From the NCBI GenBank assembly GCA_949840915.1, contig CATKXY010000010.1:40021-104020 (forward strand): 64,000 nt of DNA, read 5' to 3'. This document shows positions 16,965-29,356 of the stretch, piece by piece. A program made the position numbers and the translations under genes. Source of the DNA: an uncultured Lachnospiraceae bacterium. GTDB taxonomy: Bacteria > Bacillota > Clostridia > Lachnospirales > Lachnospiraceae. Under the pieces are notes generated by a model. It was not told where the DNA came from, made no database searches, and was given only the letters and a program-made list of their open reading frames with translations. Each line of letters begins with the position of its first letter. The first letter of the stretch is position 1.

Positions 16965-19479
16965 TATAAGTGACAAAATTATTTCCGTTCTCCCGAAGCC
17001 ACTCTGCAGAATCGTTCATGCCCTGCTTTGCCAGTGTTCCTTTTTCGGGGTTCAGCACAACAATATTATACTCGTTAAAACCGGTGATAAGGACTGCCTC
17101 GCCATTGTTTAAAAGGGCGAGCACCGGAATGTCCCGATCCACATAATAGAGCACGGAATCCAGATCGCATCCCGCCAGATCCAGGATCTGCGCTCCCTCA
17201 AGATTTTCCTGCAAAATCTCCAGAACAGTCTGTCCCTGTGCCAGCAGATAATCGGAATTGCGTATGATTCCTTCATACTTCAGCATTGTGTCCAGACACA
17301 CGGCCAGACTGTTCTTCTCCTCTGTCACTGAAGTCTCTGTGATAGCCATGATCTGATTCCGGGGTACTCGATTGCCCTTTCGCCACACGAGGCTTCCCTC
17401 CTGATTGACCACCACTCCCGCTGTACTGTTTGCCAGATTCACAGCCTTCGCGGGGGAACTGAAGCTTCCGGACACACCGTAAGCGCCGTACACAAAATAC
17501 TTTGTGGCGTCTCCGCCCATCTCCAGCGCAAGCTCTCTGCCGCCCTCAAACACCACTTCCTTAGGCGTGAGTATCTGCATGGTTTTACTGTCTATGGTCT
17601 TTCTGGTCTGTATCTGCACATAGCGCTCATAGATATCGATGCTGGGAGCTACGATCAAATACTTTCCCTGTTCTATTTCCACGCTGTTCATGATATGATC
17701 CTGAGATGCTTCCGCATAGCTTCCATCCTCACGGCGCTGTACTCTCTGCAATGTGATCTGATTGTCCTCCACGCTGCAGTCGGTGACATACATCCCATCC
17801 TGTCGATATTCCTTGAGCAGTTCCCCGTCCGAGTCACAGATACAGACCTTATACATCGGGAAGAATATCCTCCCGGAATTTTCCTGATAAATATCTTCCT
17901 CATTGGCCACGCCGTAAATGATATCCTCGCCCATAAAGCCCAGCGGCCGGATTGCTTCCCCCACTCCCGCCGTGATCACCTTCTGAACCTCCGTGTTGAG
18001 ATTGCGCACATTTAATTGATCGCAGTTATAAATATCGGTGCCCTCCTGCCACACGATAATGCGGTTATTCACGGAAACCTGTATACTGTCATCCCGGGTA
18101 ATCTCCACCATCGGGTAATACGTTTTCTTTTCCAGATCTACGCCATACACCACATCCTCCAGCATGAGATACAGCTGCTGTTCTCTGTTAAGATATAAAA
18201 GCTGCTCCATCTGTGCTTTCAGAACGGCATAATTCTTGTCATAAGGGATATAGACATTCTCCTCAATCGTGTTCAGCGCACTGTCGTAGGTGTAAATCTG
18301 AATACCCACTTCTCCCTCATGCCTTCCCCTGTTCATATAGCCGTATACTGCAAAGCTGACGTTTCCGCCCTCTGTCACATCCAGCATCTTAATGGAATGC
18401 CCGTCGTACAGAGTGCGGCTGTCCGCATGCTCCTCGTCAAAAAAGCTGAATATAACCGTCAGCTTGTTGCTGTCCGAATTATAGCTGAAAAGCTGGTTGT
18501 TTACCTCAAAGACCACATTGCTGCCGTCCTCGCTCTCCATCATGGGGATATCGGTGCCGGTAATGCCCAGAAGCAGCTTGTCATTGGCGCACATCCTGTC
18601 CACATTTGGCATCTGCGTCATGGTACGTTCATAGTCCAAAAGATAGATCCGTTCCGTCGTATAGCGCACCCGGTAATGTTCTTTCACGCGGTAATAGACG
18701 GTCTCTTTACCGCTGCCGCCGGAGACATAATAATTCACCAGGAAAGACGCCGTCTGCTCTCCGATCTCCGTGAGCTGAATCACAGGCTCCACCACCTCCG
18801 TCACCTTTAACTCTCCCCATGTGATCTGCCGGAAGCTGCTGTGTATATTAACCTTGTGAAAGGAGCTGTTATCCTCAATCAGGGAATTGGTCTCCAGATA
18901 TTTGGTCAGTTCCCTGGCCGCATCCCGATCATAAAGCCTCTCATGAAAGTCCTTTACAAAAGCAAGCTTCTCATCAATATGCAGACTTTCGCTCCAGATA
19001 ACACGGGTATAATAATAAACCTCCTGATTCTCGTCCAATGTCAGAATCAGGACCAGCGCATACTCTGTATCCTTGTCGAGCAGATCCTTCAACGTAAAAT
19101 CTGCAGACAATACTCCGTCCTCCGTGGAATACTCTGTAATATCCGTCTTTTCCACCAGTCGTCCGCCGTCGATGCTGCGAACCTCCATGGACAGCGCCGA
19201 CACGTTCCGCCCATAGGTATCTATCCTGACTGACAGATTCCGGCTCTCTCCCAGCACTGTGACTGTAGATCTCTCAAAGGCGGTATCCATTACAGTCGTA
19301 TACCCGTGAAGCTCATTGTACGCCACTCCGCCTCTGTCCATCATCATGACCGGCAGCGTAGCGTCCGCCATCTCCATGGTCATATTGTTGTGACCTTTAT
19401 TCATAGCCTTCTCCGCCACAGCCAGAGCCGCCAGAAAGACTGCCAGAAAGACCGCCAATTTAATCAATATCTTCTTCAT
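16954..19479 (-). CDS. Membrane-anchored protein with degenerate C39-like domain
   Basis: 841 residues. An N-terminal membrane segment (ILIKLAVFLAVFLAALAVA) anchors a large outer part. Residues 60-700 are beta-rich with repeated short strands resembling a WD/PQQ-like propeller (inference). The last 120 residues look like a C39-type papain fold: Cys728 in SLAVCLDTML and the GEAVLITGF strand. The His expected before AVLITG is Glu794, so peptidase activity is doubtful. Similar proteins are conserved in Lachnospiraceae without a known function, as far as I recall. Its start overlaps the end of the methyltransferase gene by 20 bases, implying coupled expression. Confidence 0.7.
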   Translation of the reverse strand: MKKILIKLAVFLAVFLAALAVAEKAMNKGHNNMTMEMADATLPVMMMDRGGVAYNELHGYTTVMDTAFERSTVTVLGESRNLSVRIDTYGRNVSALSMEVRSIDGGRLVEKTDITEYSTEDGVLSADFTLKDLLDKDTEYALVLILTLDENQEVYYYTRVIWSESLHIDEKLAFVKDFHERLYDRDAARELTKYLETNSLIEDNSSFHKVNIHSSFRQITWGELKVTEVVEPVIQLTEIGEQTASFLVNYYVSGGSGKETVYYRVKEHYRVRYTTERIYLLDYERTMTQMPNVDRMCANDKLLLGITGTDIPMMESEDGSNVVFEVNNQLFSYNSDSNKLTVIFSFFDEEHADSRTLYDGHSIKMLDVTEGGNVSFAVYGYMNRGRHEGEVGIQIYTYDSALNTIEENVYIPYDKNYAVLKAQMEQLLYLNREQQLYLMLEDVVYGVDLEKKTYYPMVEITRDDSIQVSVNNRIIVWQEGTDIYNCDQLNVRNLNTEVQKVITAGVGEAIRPLGFMGEDIIYGVANEEDIYQENSGRIFFPMYKVCICDSDGELLKEYRQDGMYVTDCSVEDNQITLQRVQRREDGSYAEASQDHIMNSVEIEQGKYLIVAPSIDIYERYVQIQTRKTIDSKTMQILTPKEVVFEGGRELALEMGGDATKYFVYGAYGVSGSFSSPAKAVNLANSTAGVVVNQEGSLVWRKGNRVPRNQIMAITETSVTEEKNSLAVCLDTMLKYEGIIRNSDYLLAQGQTVLEILQENLEGAQILDLAGCDLDSVLYYVDRDIPVLALLNNGEAVLITGFNEYNIVVLNPEKGTLAKQGMNDSAEWLRENGNNFVTYIRR

Positions 19480-20722
19480 TCAATAATTGCTCCAATATGG
19501 GTTTTACATGTAAAAGCTCTGTCACCCCCCGAATGTCAGATCCGGCCCCTCTTCTCTTCATGCCGATGCTCTCTCTCTTTACCGCGCGTATCAAGAGATT
19601 CTTGGGGGTATGCTCCATGTCGATAAACTCCAGGATCTGTGTGTCATAGCCGTGCTGTTCCAACAGATCCGCCCGCAGTGCATCCGTCACAAGCGCCGCA
19701 ATACGCTCCTTTATCAAACCGTATCTGAACACAGGCTGCAGTGTCTCACAGTGCATTTGAGCGTTCAGTTCGTGCTGGCAGCACGGCACGGCAAGAATCA
19801 CCTCCGCCCCCCACTTCACCGCCTTCTCCAGGGCATAATCCGTAGCCTTATCGCAAGCGTGAAGGCTCACAACCATGTCCACTTCAGCGGTATTCTCATA
19901 AGTGCTGATGTCTCCTCGCTCAAAATGCAGGCAATCATATCCAAGTTTCCCGGCCAGCTCATTACAATGTGCAATTACATCCTCCTTCAGATCCAGCCCG
20001 GTGACCCTGATATCCCTCTCCTGCAGCTTACGCAGATAATAATACATGGCAAAGGTCAGATAAGACTTCCCGCAGCCAAAATCAATAATGTGGAGCGTGC
20101 GGTCCGCGGGCAGCGCATCCAGCACATCCTCGATAAATTCCAGATAACGGTTAATCTGGCGAAATTTATCGTATTTTGCCTTTGTCACTCTGCCCTCGGG
20201 CGTCTGTACTCCCAGTCCAACCAAAAAGTCCACCGGCGTGCCATCCGTGAGAATATACCGTTTGGCCCGATTATGGGAAAGGGCGGCCAATCTCTCCATT
20301 GACGGCCTGTCCGCTGTCGGAACCGAATCCTGCACAGCGGGAAGCGGACGCTGTTTTCTACGCGTCTTTATCGTCATCCTGCCCTTCTTTCCCACCAGCA
20401 CCGTACTCTCCAGTCCTTCACTCCGAAATACTCCCTGCCTGAAGAGTGTTGCGAGGTACATGCCAATACGAGCCCTCATAGCGTCCCCCTCCAGGTTGGT
20501 ATGAAACACCTGCGTGCCTTTATACAGAGTCTCCTGAAACACAAGCTCTCCCCTTATCAGCACAGGGCGCACCTTTACCTTGGTGCCCTGTGCCTCATCG
20601 CGGGTGTTACTCAGCACGATTCCCTGTAAATCTATAGTTAGGATTTCTTCCAATAGTCTGTCTAAATCATCCAAATATTTTTCCTCTTCTGCCGCCATGC
20701 CTGCGTTTGTAAATCTCGTCAC
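19460..20722 (-). CDS. Class I SAM-dependent methyltransferase, GSTCD-like
   Basis: 420 residues. The N-terminal 200 residues are a helical and beta region of unknown role. The Rossmann methyltransferase domain starts with DFGCGKSYLTF (214-224), then VTGLDLKEDVI, VVSLHACDKATDYAL and VPCCQHELN. SLHACD and PCCQHE resemble the Methyltransf_32/GSTCD group; an RNA substrate is plausible but unproved. The track's start (GTG 20722) overlaps the upstream gene by 56 bases; ATG 20698 is an alternative with a shorter overlap. Neither has a strong RBS. Confidence 0.82.
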   Translation of the reverse strand: MTRFTNAGMAAEEEKYLDDLDRLLEEILTIDLQGIVLSNTRDEAQGTKVKVRPVLIRGELVFQETLYKGTQVFHTNLEGDAMRARIGMYLATLFRQGVFRSEGLESTVLVGKKGRMTIKTRRKQRPLPAVQDSVPTADRPSMERLAALSHNRAKRYILTDGTPVDFLVGLGVQTPEGRVTKAKYDKFRQINRYLEFIEDVLDALPADRTLHIIDFGCGKSYLTFAMYYYLRKLQERDIRVTGLDLKEDVIAHCNELAGKLGYDCLHFERGDISTYENTAEVDMVVSLHACDKATDYALEKAVKWGAEVILAVPCCQHELNAQMHCETLQPVFRYGLIKERIAALVTDALRADLLEQHGYDTQILEFIDMEHTPKNLLIRAVKRESIGMKRRGAGSDIRGVTELLHVKPILEQLLNEEDID

Positions 20723-21086
20723 ACAAAAGCACCTGTATCATATCCGTCAGCCATGGCCATTTCTCAGCCGGCATTCTCTGATCTTCCGGCCGCTCCTGAT
20801 CCTCATTCTGCAGTATCTTTACAACGCTCTCCGCCATTCTTCTGAGACATCCGTAATCGGGATACTCATCGTAGATCATACTGCCCTCATAATCCATTTT
20901 GTCCAAAATCTCCGCCACTCTGCGCTGATAGCGCTTCACCTCACACGGATACGCCTGCTGCAGATACTCCATATCCTGCAGCAGCGCCCGCTCACGCTCT
21001 GCTCCCATATAACCGGGATAGGTCATATAGAAAGGCAAGGGAACATGGCTGGGAAACGTGTGAAGTAATTTGGGTTTCAAGTCCAT
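20667..21086 (-). CDS. Conserved hypothetical protein, 139 residues
   Basis: Soluble, charged protein rich in Tyr, Arg and Glu, with no signal peptide, membrane segment or familiar motif. Predicted helical: YLQQAYPCEVKRYQRRVAEIL and a C-terminal LTDMIQVLLCDEIYKRRH. GAGGCACGGC precedes the ATG. It overlaps the methyltransferase start and stands first in a three-gene unit (this, methyltransferase, C39-like protein). Real by context and codon pattern; function not inferable. Confidence 0.7.
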   Translation of the reverse strand: MDLKPKLLHTFPSHVPLPFYMTYPGYMGAERERALLQDMEYLQQAYPCEVKRYQRRVAEILDKMDYEGSMIYDEYPDYGCLRRMAESVVKILQNEDQERPEDQRMPAEKWPWLTDMIQVLLCDEIYKRRHGGRRGKIFG

Positions 21087-21153
21087 ATGCCGTGCCTCAT
21101 CGCCATTTTTTATAGCATATGCGCCGGCACGAGGTTTTGTGTCTGCAAACAGA

Positions 21154-21188
21154 AAGCTCCCGAGTGAAGTATCATCGCTCGAGAACTT
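21154..21188 (-). terminator. Terminator of the atp operon
   Basis: On the minus strand AAGTTCTCGAG pairs with CTCGGGAGCTT (11 bp including G-U pairs) with a 13-base loop, followed by TTCTGTTT, just after atpC. Confidence 0.6.
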
Positions 21189-21200
21189 CCTTCTGCCCTA

Positions 21201-21605
21201 TTATTTTAAGACTTCTATCCTTGCCATTGCCCGCATGAGCGCCGTCTCGGCCCGGGCGATATCCGTCTCGGGAGTCTTGCTGGCAAGACGATCCTGCGCG
21301 CGGTGCAAGGCCTCCTCAGCACGATGCGCGTCGATTTCTTCAGGCCATTCCACGATCTCGGCCAGAATTGTGATACCCTCCGGCAGGATCTCTGCAAATC
21401 CGGCGTGAAGCGCAGCATCCTTCTCTCCGTCCTTCTCGGTGATGACCAGAATCCCCGGCTTCACGATAACCGTCAGGGGAATATGTCCCGGCAGCACGCC
21501 TATTTCGCCCTCTGTGGTATTAAATTCCACCATATCCACATCGCCTTCGTAGAACAGTCTGTCCGGTGTGATGATGCGCAGATGAAAATTTTGATTGTCA
21601 GCCAT
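21201..21605 (-). CDS. atpC: ATP synthase epsilon subunit
   Basis: 134 residues. Epsilon is the central-stalk subunit that couples rotation and can inhibit ATP hydrolysis. It has the N-terminal beta sandwich (LRIITPDRLFYEGDVDMVEFNTTEGEIGVLPGHIPL) and a C-terminal pair of helices with AEEALHRAQDRL. It is the last gene of the operon, 19 bases after atpD, and is followed by a terminator-like hairpin. Confidence 0.97.
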   Translation of the reverse strand: MADNQNFHLRIITPDRLFYEGDVDMVEFNTTEGEIGVLPGHIPLTVIVKPGILVITEKDGEKDAALHAGFAEILPEGITILAEIVEWPEEIDAHRAEEALHRAQDRLASKTPETDIARAETALMRAMARIEVLK

Positions 21606-21624
21606 ATTCTCGGTCCTTTCCCTA

Positions 21625-23082
<1,458 letters not shown>

Positions 23083-23097
23083 TTATATCCCATCGTC

Positions 23098-23958
23098 TTA
23101 TCCGAGAGCCTCCGCACCCGCAATGATCTCTGTCAGCTCCTGTGTGATGGAGCCCTGTCTTGCTCTGTTATACTTCAGCGCCAAATCATTTATGATTTCC
23201 TCGGCATTGCTGGTAGCGCTGTCCATAGCCTGCATACGGGCGCCGTTCTCACTGGCCACGGCTTCCACCATGGCGCCGTAGATGAGACTGGTGATATATT
23301 TGGGGATGATCATGTCCAGCGCCTCAATATCCTCGGGCTCGAAATTCATGATCGCATCCGCTTCCTTCCCGCTGCTCTCAAGCTCCTCCCTGTTCACGGG
23401 CAGAAGCCTCAAAAGCTTGGGCTCATGGCTCACCGTATTCTTGAAGGAGGTATAGGCGAGATAAATCTCCCCGAACTCTCCCTCCGCAAACCGCTCCAAA
23501 AGTCTTTTGGACAACAGCATTGCATCCGCATAGGCAGGATCCTCAATGACCTCGGGAAGTGTCTCCCTGACGGTATACCCGTTTCTCGCAAACGCCTCCC
23601 GACCCTTGTTGCCCAGCGCGTAGATGCTCAGATCCTCTTTCTGCCAGGTCTCATGTCTGGTGACGAGCTTGATCACATTGGAATTATAGCCGCCGGCCAG
23701 ACCGCGGTTTGAAGTGATCACGATCACAGCCTTCTTCGGAGATTCTCCCGGCACAAGATACCTGTGCTCTACATGTCCTACGCGGGACAAAATACTGTTC
23801 ACCGTATCAAACATGCTCTCAAAATATACCTTGGAGCGCTCTGCATTTGCTTTGGCACGCTGCAGCTTTACCGTGGACACCAGCTTCATCGCTTTCGTGA
23901 TCTGCTGAGTACCCTGAATACTGCTCTTGCGGCGCTTTATATCACGCATTGATGCCAT
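23098..23958 (-). CDS. atpG: ATP synthase gamma subunit
   Basis: 286 residues. Rotor shaft of F1. The N-terminal coiled-coil helix (RDIKRRKSSIQGTQQITKAMKLV) and the C-terminal helix with the conserved NAEEIINDLALKYNRARQGSITQEL are intact; ITSNRGLAGGYN in the middle is a family signature. Start ATG with a short gap to atpA. Confidence 0.97.
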   Translation of the reverse strand: MASMRDIKRRKSSIQGTQQITKAMKLVSTVKLQRAKANAERSKVYFESMFDTVNSILSRVGHVEHRYLVPGESPKKAVIVITSNRGLAGGYNSNVIKLVTRHETWQKEDLSIYALGNKGREAFARNGYTVRETLPEVIEDPAYADAMLLSKRLLERFAEGEFGEIYLAYTSFKNTVSHEPKLLRLLPVNREELESSGKEADAIMNFEPEDIEALDMIIPKYITSLIYGAMVEAVASENGARMQAMDSATSNAEEIINDLALKYNRARQGSITQELTEIIAGAEALG

Positions 23959-23994
23959 AACTTACTCCTATCTGCCTCTTTGACGGCGAGGGAA

Positions 23995-25530
<1,536 letters not shown>

Positions 25531-26109
25531 TTATCCGAGCTGGATTTGTAATAATTGTCTTGTTAATTCATCTAATTTCGAGCGGACGCTGCTGTCCACC
25601 ACTCTGTCGTTGATTCGGATAACCATGCCGCCGATCAGGGATTCATCCACCGCAAACTCCGACTCGATGCTCTGATAGGATGTGGTCTCCAACAGCCGGG
25701 CCACCGTGGCCGCTTTCTGTGCGTCAGTGAGCGCTACCGCCGAAGTGACATGCGCCACACCGATGCCCTTCACCGCTTTTACCTTATCGATAAAATAACG
25801 GAATATCTCCTGCAGATCGCCATAGCGTTCCTTCCGAACCACAATCTCCATCAAGCCCATAAGTCCGTCGTTCACTCTGCCCTGAAAGACAGCTTCCATA
25901 GCCGCGAGCTTCTCGGACTTGGAGATACCGGGGTGCATCATCAGATCGTCAAACTCCGGATTCTCTTCCAGTATCCGGCTCACCTGCTGCACCTGTGCAA
26001 ACAGCTCGTCTGCTGCCCCGGGCTCCTGTCCCGCGGCCATATCCGGCTGTGCATCCATGGCTATCTCAAACAGCGCCTCTCCATATGTCTTAGAAACTAA
26101 TTTAGCCAT
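25531..26109 (-). CDS. atpH: ATP synthase delta subunit
   Basis: 192 residues. Delta links the peripheral stalk to the top of F1. Seen: N-terminal SKTYGEALFEIA, a Pro/Ala-rich insert of about 15 residues near 20-35 (DMAAGQEPGAAD), which is longer than in most relatives, and the C-terminal GGMVIRINDRVVDSSVRSKLDEL signature. It overlaps the atpF end by 13 bases. Confidence 0.95.
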   Translation of the reverse strand: MAKLVSKTYGEALFEIAMDAQPDMAAGQEPGAADELFAQVQQVSRILEENPEFDDLMMHPGISKSEKLAAMEAVFQGRVNDGLMGLMEIVVRKERYGDLQEIFRYFIDKVKAVKGIGVAHVTSAVALTDAQKAATVARLLETTSYQSIESEFAVDESLIGGMVIRINDRVVDSSVRSKLDELTRQLLQIQLG

Positions 26110-26639
26110 GTATCCTTACCCATTTCCTTCAGAGTCTCGTCAATCAGCTGATTCTGAACCGTGGTGTCGATGGATGCGGCCACAACCTTGCCTGCCATCA
26201 GAGATGCCACGGAGATGATCTCCGTCTTCACCTCATCGGACACCTTCTTCTTCTCCAGCTCGGCCTCCATGCGGGCTCTCTCCATAATGCGAGCAGCCTC
26301 TTCCTTCGCCTCGGCAACAATCCGGTTTTCGCTGGCCAGCGCTTTCTTGCGGGCCTCGCTCAAAATGCTCTCCGCTTCCTTGTTGATCCCGGCAAGCTTT
26401 GCCTCATATTCCTCTCGCAAGCGGTTTGCCTCATCCATGTTCGCCTTTGCGTCGTCCAGCTCGCCCTTGATCCTGGCCTGACGGTCTGTCAGCATCTTGC
26501 GGGCCGGATTGAACAGGAAGTAGCTCATTATGGCAAACAGAACAAAGACAGCTATGATCGTGAGCGTGGAATCGGCTAACAGCTGCCAGTCGATGCCAAA
26601 CATTCTCTCATAGGTCTCTCCTGCGGTTAATAGTATCAT
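26097..26639 (-). CDS. atpF: ATP synthase b subunit
   Basis: 180 residues. Peripheral-stalk subunit: one membrane helix (TLTIIAVFVLFAIMSYFLF) followed by a long charged coiled coil (residues 45-150, rich in Ala, Glu, Lys and Arg), then a short C-terminal helix that meets delta. The position between atpE and atpH is canonical. Confidence 0.96.
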   Translation of the reverse strand: MILLTAGETYERMFGIDWQLLADSTLTIIAVFVLFAIMSYFLFNPARKMLTDRQARIKGELDDAKANMDEANRLREEYEAKLAGINKEAESILSEARKKALASENRIVAEAKEEAARIMERARMEAELEKKKVSDEVKTEIISVASLMAGKVVAASIDTTVQNQLIDETLKEMGKDTWLN

Positions 26640-26695
26640 TTCTGCCTCCTTTCCGGTAATGAATTACCATTTCTTCAGGTAATTTTTACCGTGCC

Positions 26696-26983
<288 letters not shown>

Positions 26984-27718
26984 TTAGGCCTCTTCACCAA
27001 TTGCATTATTGATGTAGGTCATTGTCAACATACAGAATACATAGGTCTGAATTGCTCCTGAGAACAAATCAAAATACACATGCAGTGCCGCGGGCCAAGC
27101 TGTTGCGATGATTCCCAGCAGTCCGTAGATCAGCGCCATCATGATCGTCCCCGAAAGGACGTTTGCAAACAGACGCAGCGAGAGCGATATGGGTACCGCC
27201 ACCTCACTGATGACATTGATCGGGAACCATATGGGCAGCCACGGCGGCAGCGGGGAACACATATCCGCCCAGATATCCTTGAGCTTCTGATGCTTAAACT
27301 GATTGAAATGAATCAGTATGAAGGTCAGAACACCCAGCGGAAAAGTGACGCCATAATCTGCGGTGGGCGGTCTCAGGCCCAGCAGACCGGATATGTTGCT
27401 GAACAGAATAAAGATGAAAACCGTGCCAATATAGTTGTAGAACTTAGAGGCGTGGTTTCCCATGGTAGAGTTGGCCATACCGTCCAGCTTTTCCACGATC
27501 AGTTCAACCACATTCTGAAATCCACCCGGCACCTCCGTGCCCTTTTTCACGGCCCGCCCTGCCGCTATGGCAAACCCACACAGTATGAGCAACACCAAAA
27601 GCAGACTGACATGCGTCGTTGTTATCCAGACTGTATGCCCAAAGAACTGGTATGACACCAGACCATGCACCATAACATCCACGTCCGTGGAGCCGGATAA
27701 CAATATGCCATGAGCCAT
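26984..27718 (-). CDS. atpB: ATP synthase a subunit
   Basis: 244 residues, five or six membrane helices. Stator channel subunit, with the essential Arg in ISLSLRLFANVLSG and the C-terminal FDLFSGAIQTYVFCMLTMTYI. AAGGAGGTGAAAAT before the ATG is the strongest RBS of the operon. Paired with the c subunit it would carry the ion path. Confidence 0.96.
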   Translation of the reverse strand: MAHGILLSGSTDVDVMVHGLVSYQFFGHTVWITTTHVSLLLVLLILCGFAIAAGRAVKKGTEVPGGFQNVVELIVEKLDGMANSTMGNHASKFYNYIGTVFIFILFSNISGLLGLRPPTADYGVTFPLGVLTFILIHFNQFKHQKLKDIWADMCSPLPPWLPIWFPINVISEVAVPISLSLRLFANVLSGTIMMALIYGLLGIIATAWPAALHVYFDLFSGAIQTYVFCMLTMTYINNAIGEEA

Positions 27719-27743
27719 ATTTTCACCTCCTTTTCATATATTT

Positions 27744-28220
27744 TCAGGACTCTTGTGCCTCCTGCTCCTCCACGAGCGGCTCCGCCTCCGGATCCTTCTC
27801 ATGGAACAGCCTGTTATAGCACTTATGGGTAAACGGTTGTGAATAAACCGCTACTTTCACAATCAAAAGATAGGCAAGGCCTATGAACACGGGATTTGAT
27901 ATCCCCGCAAACGCCACGGTCACGAGGACCAGACCCACGGACAGATAGCGAATGAGATAACCGCGGAAGATCAGTTTTGAGGCAGTACCCTCGTCAAAAT
28001 CCAAAGCTCTGTCCGTACAGCGGTACATGTGCCGGATGGAAATCATGGCCATGACCGCAGCCGCGGCAATCCCCGTGAGCCATTCGAGCCTTGTAAAATT
28101 CCAGATATGCAGAGGAAGCGCCATGCCGGCCAGAACAGCCGCAAACATCCAGAAGATAATCGCCGTATTCAGCTCCAACAGGATTCTGTTTTTACTTTTC
28201 AGTATCTCGATGTTGCGCAT
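27744..28220 (-). CDS. atpI: ATP synthase subunit I (AtpI-like)
   Basis: 158 residues. Four hydrophobic segments (IIFWMFAAVLAGMAL, WLTGIAAAAVMAMI, YLSVGLVLVTVAFA, PVFIGLAYLLIVKVAVY) and a charged acidic tail. AtpI proteins assist c-ring assembly. The track's start at 28310 is replaced by ATG 28220, preceded by GGGGCAGGA; the remaining 29-base overlap with the gene upstream suggests coupling. Sequence conservation in this family is weak, so the call rests on topology and position before atpB. Confidence 0.85.
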   Translation of the reverse strand: MRNIEILKSKNRILLELNTAIIFWMFAAVLAGMALPLHIWNFTRLEWLTGIAAAAVMAMISIRHMYRCTDRALDFDEGTASKLIFRGYLIRYLSVGLVLVTVAFAGISNPVFIGLAYLLIVKVAVYSQPFTHKCYNRLFHEKDPEAEPLVEEQEAQES

Positions 28221-28482
28221 GAGCCGAATCCTGCCCCTCTCCGTCTTCTTCACCATATATTTTCTTTGCCATACGGTAAATATTCTGTCCGCCGGCAACC
28301 GCTCCGGCAAAAAACAACAGAATCGTCCAAAAAGACGTGTGAAACCTGCCGTCCAGCCAGATGCCGAGCGCCGTCATCATACCGATGGGTACCAGCATAT
28401 TGATGCCAAACTGCGTGATCAGCACCAGAGAGCGATACACACTTTTATCATATTTGGGATTGTGTTTCCGCCTGTGACTCAT
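28192..28482 (-). CDS. AtpZ/AtpI-type small membrane protein
   Basis: 96 residues, two membrane helices (FGINMLVPIGMMTALGIWLD and FWTILLFFAGAVAGG) separated by a short loop, with a positively charged start and acidic tail. It matches the AtpZ family of putative Mg2+/Ca2+-linked F-ATPase accessory proteins. First gene of the operon, behind a clear promoter, overlapping atpI. Confidence 0.85.
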   Translation of the reverse strand: MSHRRKHNPKYDKSVYRSLVLITQFGINMLVPIGMMTALGIWLDGRFHTSFWTILLFFAGAVAGGQNIYRMAKKIYGEEDGEGQDSAHAQHRDTEK

Positions 28483-28524
28483 CCGCCGACCTCACCGTCT
28501 CATATATAAACTCCGACATAGTTG

Positions 28525-28553
28525 ATTATACCCATTTTTCCAAAAAATGTCTA
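28525..28553 (-). promoter_or_regulatory. Promoter of the atp operon
   Basis: Minus strand TAGACA, 17 bases, TATAAT, about 43 bases before the first atp gene. Confidence 0.75.
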
Positions 28554-28624
28554 CCAAAAACACTCTTTCGGAATCAAAAAACTAAAAATCATTTTCTGCA
28601 TACGGAAGAATCCTCAAATTATCA

Positions 28625-28653
28625 TTGACTTGTCCATTTGACAGAGGTAGTAT
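28625..28653 (+). promoter_or_regulatory. Promoter of the GNAT gene
   Basis: TTGACT, 17 bases, TAGTAT. The track's ORF start falls inside this -35 box, so the real start must be later. Confidence 0.7.
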
Positions 28654-28684
28654 TCTTACAAAAGAGTCTGAGAGGTATATACTT

Positions 28685-29293
28685 ATGAACGGATCATCAC
28701 AGATCAGACTGCGCGTCGCTGTCCCTGAAGACGCGCAAGCCCTGCTCGCCATCTATGCCCCTTATGTGGAAAAAACTTTTATCTCTTTCGAGTACGAGGT
28801 TCCCTCACCGGAGGAATTTTGCGCGCGCATCGAGCATACTTTGGAACATTACCCCTATCTGACAGCCGTCGGGGGCGATGAGATTCTGGGTTACGCCTAC
28901 GCGTCCCCCTTCAAATCCAGAGCTGCTTACTACTGGTCCGCGGAGACATCCGTCTATCTGCGGGAGGATGCCAGAGGCAGAGGGATCGGCAGCGCACTCT
29001 ACCGGGCTCTGGAGCAGTATCTTTACAGGCAGCATGTCTGCAATCTCTGCGCCTGCATCGCTTATCCTCATCCCGAAAGCCAGATTTTCCACGAGAAGCT
29101 TGGCTATCGGACCGTGGCTCACTTTCACAGATCCGGCTATAAAAACGGTCAATGGATCGACATGATCTGGATGGAGAAAACACTCTGTCCGCATACCATA
29201 CCGCCCGCCCCCTTTATTCCCTTCCCCCAGCTTCCTCCGGACACTGCGGATCTGCTCCTGCATCCGTCTTATCCCTGCACCGGGGATGCTTAA
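28685..29293 (+). CDS. GNAT acetyltransferase, phosphinothricin/MnaT-like
   Basis: 202 residues. GNAT enzymes move acetyl from acetyl-CoA to amines. Order seen: strand RLRVAVPEDAQALLAIYAPYV, EYEVPSPEEF, LGYAYASPFKSRAAYYWSAETSVYL, acetyl-CoA loop DARGRGIGSAL, and IFHEKLGYRTVAHFHRSGYKNGQWIDMIWMEK, a run typical of the phosphinothricin/methionine-sulfoximine acetyltransferase subgroup. A Pro-rich tail of about 30 residues follows. Start set at ATG 28685 with GAGAGG upstream. The natural substrate is unknown. Confidence 0.88.
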   Translation: MNGSSQIRLRVAVPEDAQALLAIYAPYVEKTFISFEYEVPSPEEFCARIEHTLEHYPYLTAVGGDEILGYAYASPFKSRAAYYWSAETSVYLREDARGRGIGSALYRALEQYLYRQHVCNLCACIAYPHPESQIFHEKLGYRTVAHFHRSGYKNGQWIDMIWMEKTLCPHTIPPAPFIPFPQLPPDTADLLLHPSYPCTGDA

Positions 29294-29356
29294 TAAGAGA
29301 ATATTTTAAGAGGAATCGACCCGGCAAATTCAGTCATCCCAAAAGGAGAAACCGAC

